Shown piece after piece: positions 1-10,645 of a stretch of 64,000 bases of DNA (its first letter is position 1; each line of letters opens with the position of its first letter). The position numbers and the translations under genes were made by a program. Below the pieces are notes generated by a model, which saw nothing but the letters and a program-made list of their open reading frames with translations, was not told where the DNA came from and ran no database searches. This stretch comes from Diphasiastrum complanatum (lineage: Eukaryota; Streptophyta; Lycopodiopsida; Lycopodiales; Lycopodiaceae): assembly GCA_029204225.1 (NCBI GenBank), contig CM055107.1, forward strand, positions 4,039,079 to 4,103,078, in the 5' to 3' direction.

Positions 1-820
1 ACAAACGACGTTTGAATTGAGCTGCAACTGGTCCAGTGGGTTCGTGCCAAGCCCACGAACCTATGGCTACCTTCCATCCGAGGTTCTGACATCCTTAGCA
101 CGAATCCGACCAGTTTTTGGTCCGACAGGCCTAGGTTTCCTATATTGTTTTTTAGGGTTTAGGGCTCGGACACGTTTCTCTGTGGGTTTGTCTCGGTGTG
201 CAGCACTGGATAGAATAGACAGCATGCAAAATAGAGCCCGTTCGGCAATATCGGACCACTTCTTGAAAATGCCGAAGTAGTCCATTCTTGTGCCTCAATA
301 ATGCTCCATCCGGCACAAACGTTTTCATAAAAACAATGTCCAAGTTAAGCTACACCTGGTCCAGTGGGTTCGTGCCAAGCCCACGAACCTGTGGCCACCT
401 TCCGTCCAAGGTTCTGACATCTCTAACACGAATCCGACCAATTTCCGGTCCGATAGGCCTAGGTTTCCTATATTGCTTGAATTTATGGCTTGGAAGCATA
501 TTTATCTGTAAATACGGAACCGTTTGGAGTCCGGTTTGTTGCTGCGGGTTCATCTCGGCATGCAGCACTGGACGGAATATACAACATGCAAAACAGAGCT
601 CTTCAACGATATCGGACCACTTATTTGGAATGCCAAAAAATAGTCTATTTTTGTGCCCTAATGGCGCTCCATCCGGTACGAAGGACATTATTAGAAAAAC
701 AACATCCAAGTTGAGCTGCACCTGGTCCAGTGGGTTCGTGCCAAGCCCACGAATCTGTGGCCACCTTCCGTCTGACGTTTTGACATCTCTAGCAGAAATC
801 CAACTTGTCTCCTTTCTCTC
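1..820. repeat. Tandem repeat, about 2.3 copies of a 328-366 bp unit
   Basis: The phrase ctggtccagtggg recurs at 28, 356 and 722, giving periods of 328 and 366 bases. Similarity continues through the unit: the words 'ggcctaggtttcctatatt', 'cagcactgga' and 'atatcggaccactt' recur. Each unit starts with an inverted repeat, GGTTCGTG and CACGAACC with a 7-base loop; the third copy has one mismatch in it. Frames are partly open across the units, but no protein family is recognisable, so this is called satellite-like non-coding DNA. Confidence 0.85.
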
Positions 821-883
821 ACCCTCTTCCATATTTTAGATTTAGTTTTACCATATCCCTCGGCCCCCATACACACAACGCGT

Positions 884-920
<37 letters not shown>
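884..920. repeat. (CA)n microsatellite
   Basis: A nearly pure CA dinucleotide run lies just downstream of the tandem repeat array. Confidence 0.95.
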
Positions 921-921
<1 letters not shown>

Positions 922-1472
922 CTTTTCGTTCCATCCCGATTCCCCTTTCGTCTATGTTATTCCCCTCTCTTATAATTTCTCATCCCCTCTTAACCTCATT
1001 GTAATGGGGTCTGATCACCCCAGACCAGTTCATTGCGCACTACGATATCATTTCATATAGTGGTTATGAAATGTCAAGCCTACCTTTTTTGAATAGAACT
1101 ATTCAAAATGGCCCTTTTTAACATGGTAGTTGTTAGGTGGTCTGGGCGATAAGTATGACACCATGCCATTTAGCTTTAGGGTTCTCACCCCTCCCTCACA
1201 TTCTATCGCCCACTCTTTTGCTAACGGTTCAATTGATTAGGATGTGAACAATTTTGCTATTAAATAGATTAGTTTATGAATGGTTAGGTTGTTAGACTCG
1301 ATTAGATCATACTAAATTAGGCTTTTAATTCAATTAAAGTTTTAACAAAAGAAACGCAAACAATGTAGTGGTAACATCATCTAAAAATTTGAAGTAATTG
1401 TAATTCGAGTAGTAGAAATTAGGGTATTAGGCATTAGTCAATAGGCATTACGCATTATGTTTTAGGTTATAG
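921..1472. other. Unannotated intergenic stretch
   Basis: No coding signal, LTR end or transposon motif was recognised. One short imperfect palindrome, TGGGGT-ctgatc-ACCCCA, lies near 1003-1022. Confidence 0.5.
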
Positions 1473-1625
1473 GTGAAGAAGAAAAAGAAGATGTGGAGGA
1501 AGAAGAAGAAGAAGAAGATGGTGATGATGATGAGGAGGAGGAGGAGGAGGAAGAAGAAGATGATGAGAGGACGTACATTTGTCTTGCTTCCTCTTGCTCT
1601 TGCTCTTGCTCTTGCTTCTTCTTGC
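1473..1625. repeat. Purine-rich GAA/GGA tract followed by (CTTGCT)n
   Basis: GAA and GGA triplets run for about 100 bases, followed by five or six copies of a hexamer related to CTTGCT (about 1585-1620). Open frames across both blocks are low-complexity artefacts. Confidence 0.9.
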
Positions 1626-2150
1626 TTCTCCTTTCGTGTTGACTGGTTTTTCTCTCTTTCTCTTGAAAAAACACATCCATTCAAAGCTGGAAAGACAAAT
1701 TTAGATCCTTGGAAGGGGTATACCCTACCTCTCCCCATCTTTGGCTGCAAGCTGAGGTGAAGGTCTCATTCACTAGCTCCATCTTCATCTCCCTCCATCG
1801 GTCACAGCAGAAAAAATTTAATAACTTTTGATCTCAATAGAACCTGAAAAATCTCTCTGGTCAAAATGTGTATCAAATAATTACACCTATTTTGTCTTTT
1901 TCTAGTAAAGAGATCTAATAGTTGGATCATTCTATATAGGCTCCAAAATTCTCGATCAAAATCATTTTATTCTACTTTTCAAACAGACTAACCGAAAACA
2001 AATTTATAACTTTTTATCCAAGTGAAATCTACAAAATCGCTTTGGTCAGATGGTAGAAAGAATCACTGCTCTCATTTTGTTTTTTTACATCAAAGAGATC
2101 TAATGGCTAGGTTATCTTAAAAAGACTTCCGCACTCCGATAACCCTAGAA

Positions 2151-2153
<3 letters not shown>
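1626..2153. other. Unannotated intergenic stretch
   Basis: I see no gene. Two loosely similar phrases ('taacttttgatctcaatag...' near 1822 and 'taactttttatccaagtg...' near 2007, each followed by 'aaatc..tctggtca' and 'agagatctaat') suggest an old direct duplication of about 180 bases. Confidence 0.4.
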
Positions 2154-2407
<254 letters not shown>

Positions 2408-2599
2408 GTTGAACAGGGGAGGTGGAGTCTGGGGGAGAAACCAATATGTATGTATGGGGAGGTGGGGAGGGGCTCCCATACATGCATCCCCCTCCCTCTG
2501 GCAGAATGGAGGATTTTGGGCAAACTGTGATAGAATTCGTGGCCAATACTAGAAATTGTGGACAGTTAGATGAATCCAACTACAGTACTCGCGAATTCT

Positions 2600-3256
2600 T
2601 TTAGGGGATGCTTTCTGTCAAAATACTGATTTTTGTATGTTTTTTTGAATTTTTTTAAGGGAGAGAATTCGCAGAGGGTGCAGAGAAATTGTACTCATTA
2701 TGGGCGATTTCGTGGTATGGCTGGCGATTTTTGATACTTAGGTTTTGTTGACATACAAGGGAAATTATGACAAAAGTGAGTTTCTAATAGAAAACATGCT
2801 AAATCTCCGAGATGGAATTCGCGGAGCTGCTGGAGGACTGATCTTTGATAGATCTAGCCTCAGTGAAGTCGGCAAATTCTAAGACCAAGATTTGGTTGAA
2901 AAACAATGAATTTTGATAGTATATCAGGGTGTTTTCAGAGAATCTGAATAGGGTCAAAATTCGTGGAGGTGATAGAATGGAAGATCAGTGTCTATAATGG
3001 CTGCAGACAAACCGACGAATTCGGATATACCTGTTTGGTCAAAAAAAATGTCACTTGGTTCACTTCTTTCAAAGAAAATGTCCAAGTTGACACTTTTGTT
3101 GCTTCCCCCCGGCTTGATAGTTGCTCAGCAGCTCGTTGAGGACCTAGAGAGAAGTCTCGTGCTGCAGTTTGAAGAGAAAAAAGCAAGCAAGATTACACAC
3201 AAGCATGTGAGCGAAAAAACAAAAACAAAGAAAGCTATGTAGAGAATCTTAAAAAG
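2600..3256 (-). other. Untranslated leader of a gypsy element, downstream of a PBS
   Basis: Read on the minus strand this follows the primer-binding site at 3257-3270. It starts with a pyrimidine-rich stretch resembling the sequence after the other PBS (4869 downward). Further in it carries repeated words such as gaattcgc and tgggcgattt, similar to those in 12056-12975. No gag coding was found before the sequence becomes anonymous near 2600. Confidence 0.4.
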
Positions 3257-3270
3257 CGACAATGACGCCA
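3257..3270 (-). other. Degenerate tRNA-Asp-type primer-binding site
   Basis: On the minus strand it reads TGGCGTCATTGTCG, matching 11 of 14 positions of the better PBS at 4870-4883. It directly abuts the inner end of the LTR at 3272-4111. Confidence 0.6.
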
Positions 3271-3271
3271 A

Positions 3272-4111
3272 TGTTGGAAGTATTTCTAGTTCGTACGGTA
3301 GCTAGATCTACTTGCGGATGTAGTATAGTGTAGAAGGGTTTGTCCACTTTCTAAGATCTACAAGCTTTCTAGCAAAATAAGAACAAAAGGGAATTGTGGG
3401 CACCAAGTCAGCCATCTAGTGCTCGAAAAAACAACTAAGGTTCGGCTAAGGCTTCCCAACTAGCCAATACCTACTAAGAAATAAACTTTGCTAAGGCGGT
3501 ACCCAACTAGCAAAGGTGTCTAATCTGAATCCTACTTAACACCCAAAAGGGATTAGAAAATATGATTTGCGACTAATACTAAGTAGTAAGCAAATAAAAA
3601 CATGCCACAAGTAAAACCGATGAAAAGGAGACAAGAGGAGGCCCGAGCACCTTCCCTCAAGCTATGCACCTTTCCAAAGGGAACACAAGTGAAATAGAAA
3701 GACAATCTCCAATTAGAGAATGACAATATAGCATAATCTCAAAAGTGTTGTTTACAAGAAAAATTTCTCTCTTCTTATAGCAAGAAGGGCCTTCCATAAG
3801 TATCCACTAACTTATGGGATTAGTTTAAAAGTAGCCATTCTTAGAACTTTAAAAAGTTTCTAACTTGAGACTTAAGATAACTTGAGAACTTAGAATCTTT
3901 TTAAGCTTAAGTTTCTTAAGTCTACATTCTAATCCTAAGTTTAAGTTATTTTATTATTTTAAGCTTCTACCCATGGACTTACAAATCACATGCCATAGTA
4001 GAAGTTTATTGGTCAATATTCATACGTGGGCTTACGAAACACATGCCACGGAGTTTTATTTCTTTTTTTATATTTTCACTGTGTTTGCATAGTTGCTAAC
4101 ATATTGCAACA
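3272..4111 (-). mobile_element. Gypsy LTR (second of a tandem pair)
   Basis: Bounded TG...CA (plus strand TGTTGG... to ...GCAACA), about 840 bases. It has a purine-rich tract on one side (4112-4121) and a PBS on the other (3257-3270). It is related to the LTR at 4885-5641: both contain 'acttacaaa(t/a)cacatgcca(t/c)a', 'gg(c/t)ggt..cc.a.ctag' words and matching outer ends. The identity of the pair was not measured. Confidence 0.65.
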
Positions 4112-4121
4112 CGCTCTCTTC
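4112..4121 (-). other. Polypurine-tract-like sequence before the LTR
   Basis: On the minus strand it reads GAAGAGAGCG immediately before the LTR start TGTTGC. Plus-strand DNA priming sites of LTR elements sit in this position. It is shorter and less pure than the tract at 5642-5655. Confidence 0.5.
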
Positions 4122-4869
4122 ATGTACATACAACGAAATTGATTCATTAGTCAGTAGCCAAGCAACGTTTAACAACTCATCATTGTGCAGATTTCAATGA
4201 CTCGGACATTAAAGATGAGAGTGTCGAAAGTGATTGATGGTTCGCCTAGCCCGTCTTTGTTATCTGAACTACGAGTATTTAAGGAACAATATCCTGCGTT
4301 ACCACAATCAGTCGTTGCGAAACTATAACTCCAGTTGATCATATCAGTAGGAGGCTGCGTGTAGTGCCCCATTTCTTGAGTTTCATGGTATGGTTCCAAC
4401 AGGGATTCGATAGTGGAAGATCCATCGTCTATTACACGTGTGGGCTTGATCTTTCCTACGGAATTAATGGTCACTGACTAGTCTCGATTCCTAAACGTTA
4501 CTCATCCTTTATTCCAGCCATGTACTACACGGGCATTAGAAAGCCAAGGGCGACCAAGCAAGAGTTCATAAGAGTAGGTGTTATTGTTAGCAATGTCCAA
4601 AACAACTAGATCAAGTGTAAATTTTAACCCGGCAATTTTGACCAATACGCTTGGTATCACACCTTATGGTCGAACAAGACTTTGCTCGGCCATTCAGAGT
4701 TGGCAATTTGGCATATTCAAATAATCTTGTAGTCCCCATTCTTTCATTACGGTAGCTAGAATGAAAGAGGGTAAAATAAAACTGGGAATAATGAATTGAA
4801 AAAATGAGCGATAAAATGAATGGAAGAAAAAGAAAAAAGAAAAAGAAGCAATAGATAAAATGAGATGAG
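4122..4869 (-). pseudogene. Deleted gypsy internal region with a protease remnant
   Basis: Between two LTRs only about 750 bases of internal sequence remain. Reading the minus strand from about 4740 down to 4480, a protease-like C-terminal half is visible. It includes a stretch predicting a hydrophobic strand and then the motif LLLGRPWL followed by a HGW, the conserved late block of retropepsins. Frames are interrupted by stops. An open stretch of 101 codons continues to 4169 without a recognised domain. Gag, RT, RNase H and integrase are all absent, so this is the residue of a large internal deletion. The family assignment rests on the GRPWL block and the LTR, PBS and PPT context. Confidence 0.6.
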
Positions 4870-4883
4870 CGGCAACGGCGCCA
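4870..4883 (-). other. Primer-binding site complementary to tRNA-Asp
   Basis: On the minus strand TGGCGCCGTTGCCG follows the LTR end after one base. Plant tRNA-Asp ends ...CGGCAACGGCGCCA, giving 14 consecutive matches. tRNA-Asp priming is typical of Athila/Tat-type plant gypsy elements. Confidence 0.8.
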
Positions 4884-4884
4884 A

Positions 4885-5641
4885 TGTTGTACTTTTAGTT
4901 CTTCTCTAAGTTCTAGTATGGCGGTTTCCCATCTAGTAGAAATAGGAATGATCTAAAGTTCATTGTGTAGGGTAAGTACGGGTAAGATATACTCAATTCA
5001 CGGTTTTGTTTCTTCTAAGACGGTCTCCCTACTAGAAGATGATTCTAAAAAGGGAATCAGGAAACATCACTATGGCTGCCTCCCATCTAGTGAAAAAGCA
5101 TAAACAAACCTAGTTAACTTTACAAGGGATGAAAGATGAATTAATTATCCCATAAGTAATTACACAATCCAAATGCGAAGGTCTAGTGGGGGTTCGAACA
5201 CCCACCACAAAGTATTCAATCACCAATGGGGCACACAAGTAAGCATAGAAAGATGACACAAAGGTGTTTCTATTGATTCAAAAGCTTGTAGACATGTTGT
5301 TGAAGGCACTCATCCACTTCCATATATGAAGTGGTGGGCCTATGCTCTAACATGCTTATGGAACTAAGTCTAAGCTTAATGATAATTAACTTGTAAAGTG
5401 CCTTCTCTAAACAAATGAAGTGCACTTACAATAAACTTAGAATTAAACTTAACTTGAACTTAGGAATTAAATCTTAAACTTAGACTTTCTAAGTTGAACC
5501 ATCACAAATGATTGTTTGTAGTAATTAAACTTAAATAGTAAAAAGTCTAAGTATAGGATTTTCCAAACATTTATTTACTTGTGGACTTACAAAACACATG
5601 CCACAATAAATTCCTATGTTGGGCTAACATAAGGGACAACA
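4885..5641 (-). mobile_element. Gypsy LTR flanked by PPT and PBS (shared LTR)
   Basis: A 757-base LTR with TG...CA ends and 6-base terminal inverted repeats (TGTTGT/ACAACA). On the minus strand it is preceded by a clear polypurine tract (5642-5655) and followed by a tRNA-Asp PBS (4870-4883). It therefore serves as the 3' LTR of element A and the 5' LTR of the next, deleted element. This is the signature of unequal LTR recombination. Confidence 0.8.
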
Positions 5642-5655
5642 TTATCCCCCTCTTT
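5642..5655 (-). other. Polypurine tract of element A
   Basis: On the minus strand AAAGAGGGGGATAA lies directly before the LTR start TGTTGTCCC. It overlaps the end of the decayed 3' ORF. Confidence 0.8.
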
Positions 5656-7978
5656 ATTGGATTGGCGGTCCCACGCCAATGGCAGCTGTTCTTTGCTGGG
5701 CTGTGTCGTGATAGGTCTCCTTATTGAGAGTGAGGCTTTGATGTCATGCAGATTTTTGCCAACGTGCTCCAACATTTTCCACCGTAGCTTATTTGAAAAA
5801 GGGTCGCAGGCCATAATTATGGAACATGTTCTGGAGGAAGCCATGCGTTTGCCTGATTTCCATCATGTCGACATGAAGGGCACTTGTAATGGCCACACGG
5901 TAATAAAGTCGGGCCACGTTGAGGTGATCCATCTCGGTGACCAAGGGCTTATTGATATCCAACAGAATGGGAGGTAAGGAATGATCCCCAAGAGTCGCCA
6001 AGGGTGCCAAGAAGCCGATAAGGCCGCAATTGTCGGCGAAATAATGCACATCCCTGTCTGGATACCGATGGTATCGCTTATAAAATTGGCTATCTCCAAA
6101 CCCGATTTTCTCGCCTTCCACCAAAACTCTTTCAATCGCTCTCATCTCCAAATCCTATACCACCCGCAGTGGTGCCACTTGAACGGCATCGAGTGACACC
6201 CCGAAATTCAAGTCGAGACATGCTAGAGTCTACTGTATTCAAGGCGAAGTATCCCGTGGCAGGTTTACCTTACTCGATCTCAAGCTGTGTCGCACGCATA
6301 AAGCCAAAGTTCAAGTCTTAGAGCTGCAACCAGCTTGGAGACGGGCCATGTTTTTTGCAAATAAGCCGGCATTCTTACGCTACCTCAGCGCACCAACCTA
6401 TTTGTGGGTCAACCTGGAATATTTCTCTCTCAAAAGGCATGAACCTTTCACACTGGAGTTTGCGGCCAACAAGATCTATTGGCCTATTGTCTTTTGCACT
6501 GAAGGGAAAAGCTGCTCCCAAGGACCCAGGTAAGGAAGGGGTTCAGATCCATCTGTGTAGTGTTGAGGAATATTAGTGAATGGAGAAATATTAGTGAATG
6601 GAGGAACATAGGGTTCATTTTGTAGAGGGAGTTGTGAAGAACTAGGTTGAACTAATAGGTGGGGGTTGAGTGGCGATAGAAGGTGTGGAAAAAATGGTGG
6701 TAACGACAGTTTGCAGGAGTTGAGCGACGAAAGAATCAGAATCAAAATTAAAATCAAATGCGGAGGAGGGGTTGGAAGTGATGATGGGGGGTGGTGATTT
6801 GGGGATAGGGGATGGTAAAGAAATAGAAATGGTGATTGGAGAGAATGAAGTAGTGGCAGTGATGGAGGGTGGGGTGGACAGGAGAACCGCAATGATGGTT
6901 GTAATCGTCGTGGCGTCAAGTGAGGCTGCCTGATCTGCCTGGGTTAACTGCTGTAATCTGCTTTTGTATTGGTAGGCCTGCTATTGTGGTGACTGTTGCT
7001 GGGGAGGACGTATTGGTGAGAATGGTCGCTAGTTGGTGGGCGGAGTACTGGGCCACCAATGTGTGGTCAAAGGTGCCCGAGTCATCTCCCCCAAAGTCAT
7101 CGTCTTCGATATCCCCAGCATATGCTTCTTGCGCATCTGTTTGTTGTGGATCTGCTTTGCCTGCTACGTCAACTTTTTGAGGCTTGGCTACTTTGCTGGA
7201 TTTTCTGTGGTGCGTGATTCTCAGGCGACAAGCGCTTGAAGGTTTGTGCTCGCTGGGTGGCTTGGTGCGTCACATTTGGATACTTGGCCTGATTTGCTAT
7301 GCACATTGGGGCCCCAACTGGTGAGTTAGGACCATCGTCCGGATGTGCCCTACCTTGGTCATAGTGGCCTTCTTGGCCTTTAAAGCTGCGTGTAGGTTCT
7401 TTGTCAGCTTGTCGGCCCAGTTGGTAGTGCTGGATCTCCTGCTACCCAACCGCGAAATATAAAGTGAATAAATTGCTGGGGAGAATTCGGTCCATCTTGG
7501 GTTGTTGGACTTCAATCAGCCTGTGCACTAATTCCACTTCACAAAACTCCTTATCCTTGATGCAACGTATAGCGTAGCCATCATTAGTGAATATGACCAT
7601 TGTACCATCATCTTCTAAGAAGGGTTTGAGATAGTTATGATCGTAAGCCTTGTCACTTCCATGAATGGTCTCACCTTCATTCGGAAACTCCAATGCATGT
7701 ATTACTAAAATATCCAGTGCAACTATAAGTTCGTTCTGGCCTGATGGAATTCATAAAGACTCGTTCTCAACATCAAAAGTAGAATATGATGCTCGCACGA
7801 CGCATTCCAATTGTTGCCTAGTACATGCAGGAAGGTGAATGTTGAACTTGGCCAAAAACTTCCGAGAGGACTCGATCTTCACCGCCAGTTTTGGAATGGT
7901 GACTAAGTGAATCTCTACAGTGAACCTGCGTAGCTTAGGGCAATTCAGAAGAGGCTTTTGTTGCCAACCGGATGCCAT
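5656..7978 (-). pseudogene. Decayed post-integrase ORF of element A
   Basis: The start codon at 7978 lies about 170 bases after a TATA box. Its first 75 codons run to an in-frame TGA at 7751-7753; the same frame then continues for more than 100 codons to a stop near 7440. Lower down, open pieces include a proline/leucine-rich segment (6919-6476) ending in LPYLGPWEQL, a block also present at 52597-52560. A C-terminal segment (6151-5656) contains NVARLYYRVA, matched by LARLYYRVA at 48773-48802. These shared blocks identify it as the same rapidly diverging ORF seen at 36635-40660, 42411-43984 and 47581-48981. Its function is unknown. The position after integrase recalls the env-like or accessory ORFs of Athila/Tat elements, but no membrane or known enzymatic motif is evident. 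Confidence 0.55.
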
Positions 7979-8143
7979 GATGTGATGTGGAAATCAAGGC
8001 GGTTGAGAGTATGAGATTGTATAAACATACTGGAGAGAGTATAAAGTGAGTGCAACTGAAAAATTTGATTGAATTTTGTGAAAAATTTTGGTAGAGTCTC
8101 TCCAGCACACTCATAGAATGAACTCGCACAAGGGTAGGGTCCC

Positions 8144-8153
8144 CTATTTATAG
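8144..8153 (-). promoter_or_regulatory. TATA box ahead of the element A 3' ORF
   Basis: CTATAAATAG on the minus strand is a strong plant TATA consensus. It lies about 170 bases upstream of the start codon at 7978, a reasonable core promoter plus 5' UTR. It suggests the extra ORF was transcribed independently of the LTR. Confidence 0.5.
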
Positions 8154-8912
8154 TCTTTTTTGGGGCAAAAAAAATTGGAATTTGCCCATGTCACAGAGAA
8201 CTCGCCAGCACAGATGGAATCCAATTTTGATGATGTGGTAGAGGTTCTGTGTGAGTTTGCTTTGCTTAACCAACTTTTCTCAAAAATTTCACAGTAAGAT
8301 CGGCTAACTGTGGGTGAGTTCTAAATGTTGTCTGCAAATTTTGACCATGACTGTAGGTAGCTGTGCGAGTTTGTTAAATGTTTTGACAACTCAAACCCGT
8401 TTAAAATCCACTTGACTCGGATTCTGACAAAAATAATAGCCAAGAAAAATGTGCTGAACCCAAATTTAGCATTTTCAGACAATGGGCGAGTTTCTGGTGG
8501 CCTGTGCGAATTTGTTTTGAGCTCCCTACCTACTATTTGAGTTTCCTCCTTGAAGTTTCTTTGCTAATTTTTTGAAGGTCTCCAAACAAATTCGCATAGG
8601 GGTCATATGTGATTTGATGAGGCTAAAAAACACTTTTACAATATCAGCAAGTTTTGTCTGTGACAAAAATCACTAATTTGGATCCACTTGGTCAAAATTG
8701 ATGAATTTCCATTGTAACCAAAAGATTGACCTGATCTGAGTTATAACAAAACTCGCCCTAGTGATAGGTGTGTTCTACAAGGCTGATAGAGGATTGGCGA
8801 GTTCTGTTTGAGTTTTTCTAACTATGTTAATATGTGTTTCTGGAACTTAATCAAGTTTCTATAGGGAATTGGATCTGATCTGGTGATAGATCTTGAGATT
8901 GATTTTTTCGTG
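8154..8912 (-). other. Spacer between integrase and the extra ORF
   Basis: No coding. It carries many copies of the word GCGAGTT or close variants (for example 'atgggcgagtttctggtgg' near 8482, 'tgtgcgagttt' near 8363), often in pairs about 20-25 bases apart. The same words recur in the leader at 12056-12975. Confidence 0.45.
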
Positions 8913-10140
8913 TTACTTATCACTGTACTTGCAAGCAATCCTACTGGATCTTAGAAAGAAGTAAGTGGAAAGAATAAAAAATAAAAACACACCACCCAAC
9001 AGGCAAACACATAGAACGATGAAGTACATTTCAAGATAGGAGTGCTCATGAAACTGTCTAAGTTGACTCCCATTCACTACAGTAGTATCTAAGAGGATGC
9101 CTTCCAGTGTTTTAAGGCGGGCATATCCAGAAGAAAAGATCTTATTGATAATGTCTGGCCCTTGCCCGGTGAATTTCAACTTTCCTCTATGTGCTTTTGC
9201 CTAGTATAGGAGGACCTTATCCCCCTCTTTAAACTCTTTGAGCTTGATTAAACAATCATGCCAATCTTTTTGTCTAGTACGCTTGTGAACCTGTTGTGCA
9301 TGAAAACTGATGGTATAGGTTTCACAGAGCTTTTCAAGATAAAATAGGTGATTGGCTAAGAGTTGTTTGGAATCTAATTTTAGATCATAGGCTAGGCGTA
9401 AAGATGGAACATTAAAATTCAACTGGCATAACTGCTTCATGGCCATAAGTCAACTGAAAAGGAGCATTCCAGTATTTTTTCTTAGGAGTTGTGCGATAAG
9501 CCCAAAGTGCGGCATATAACTTCAGTTCCCAATCAGACCTACTGGCCTCTACAGTCTCAGTGAGGATTTCACATAAGATCTTATTAGTGTACTCAGCTTG
9601 GCCATTACATCACGGGTAATAAGGGGCACTTTTTCGATGGACCACTAAGAAGGTGGATAATAGTGTTCGATCACTACATTTAAAAAATGTGTTCCCCTGT
9701 CACTAATGATTTCTAGTGGAAAACCAAAACGTACTATAATATGCTCATAGAGGAATTTAGCAATGGATTTTGCATCTGCAGATTTAACAACACGAGCTTC
9801 ATCCCACTTGGTGCAATAGTCGGTAGCTACTATAATATATCGAGATTGTGTGAATCTAGCAACAGGGCTAATCGGTCCCACATAGTCAATTCCCCATTTG
9901 AAAAATGCTTGGATTGCCATTACAAATTGATGTGTATCCTTAAATAAGGTTGGCCTCCAGAATCTAGCCAACAATATTTTTCGCGATGCTGTCTCAGATG
10001 AGAAATGTCCATCGCCACTTCCTGCATGGGCTAGGGAAATGATGGGTGTTATTTCTCTCTCGGTGAGACATCTACGGATAATTCCATCCGTCCCTTTTTT
10101 ATATAGTTCTCCAATAATGAGGGTTTAGGGAGCGGATTCA
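8913..10140 (-). pseudogene. Gypsy integrase (element A)
   Basis: Integrase inserts the cDNA into the host genome. Near 10110-9960 the zinc-binding domain is visible (HAG...GHF, then LLARFWRPTLFKD), followed at 9974-9645 by the RNase H-fold core. The core has WGIDYVGPI with the first Asp, ATDYCTKW, and IISDRGTHFLN with the second Asp. The catalytic Glu region lies between 9640 and 9450 in shifted frames. The C-terminal part at 9446-9201 ends in FKEGDKVLLY, and at 9179-8913 a segment with GYARLKTLEG closes the protein. At least three frame changes break the gene. A chromodomain is not seen, unlike in element B'. Confidence 0.8.
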
Positions 10141-10645
10141 TAAATCAAAGCTCGCTAAGTGGGTTTAGGTAGATTTGGATCAATTTGGCTAGTGGTAAGA
10201 TATTTCGTGATTTCGCGGGCCCAAACTGGGATGCTTCATTTTCTCTTTCATAGCCATTTTTCTTTTAAGCGTGGGTAATTGGAAGGTTAATATTTTCTTG
10301 TTCGCTGAATGGGTTTGTGAGGTGTAAGGTGTCTTCATGAAGTTCAAGAGCTAAGTCTTGGGTCTTGTCTATGGTGCCTAACTCCTGCCTCCATTTTCCA
10401 ATGTATTTCCACAACACACGAAAGGGCAATGTGACATTGGTCTGGAGTAGGTCACCCCGTACTTCAACGCCTTCTATCGCAAAATCTTCCGGAGTGGTTC
10501 GTACAGGTTGTGGAGTAAGGTGTGTCTCATTATTATCGTCTTGCAGTTGTTTTTGGAATTCATCTCGGAGTTTTATTTGCTCAATAGAATTAGGATAGAC
10601 TAAGGGAGTGGAGTTCTCACTAGGTATGGCAGCTGGATCATCAGG

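Noticed and set aside
1448-1760. Several overlapping open frames on both strands
   Set aside because: They translate GAA/GGA and CTTGCT repeats into low-complexity Lys/Arg/Ser/Ala runs.
5657-5977. Plus-strand frame of 106 codons
   Set aside because: It is antisense to the conserved LYYRVA segment of the gypsy 3' ORF, which is the supported coding strand.
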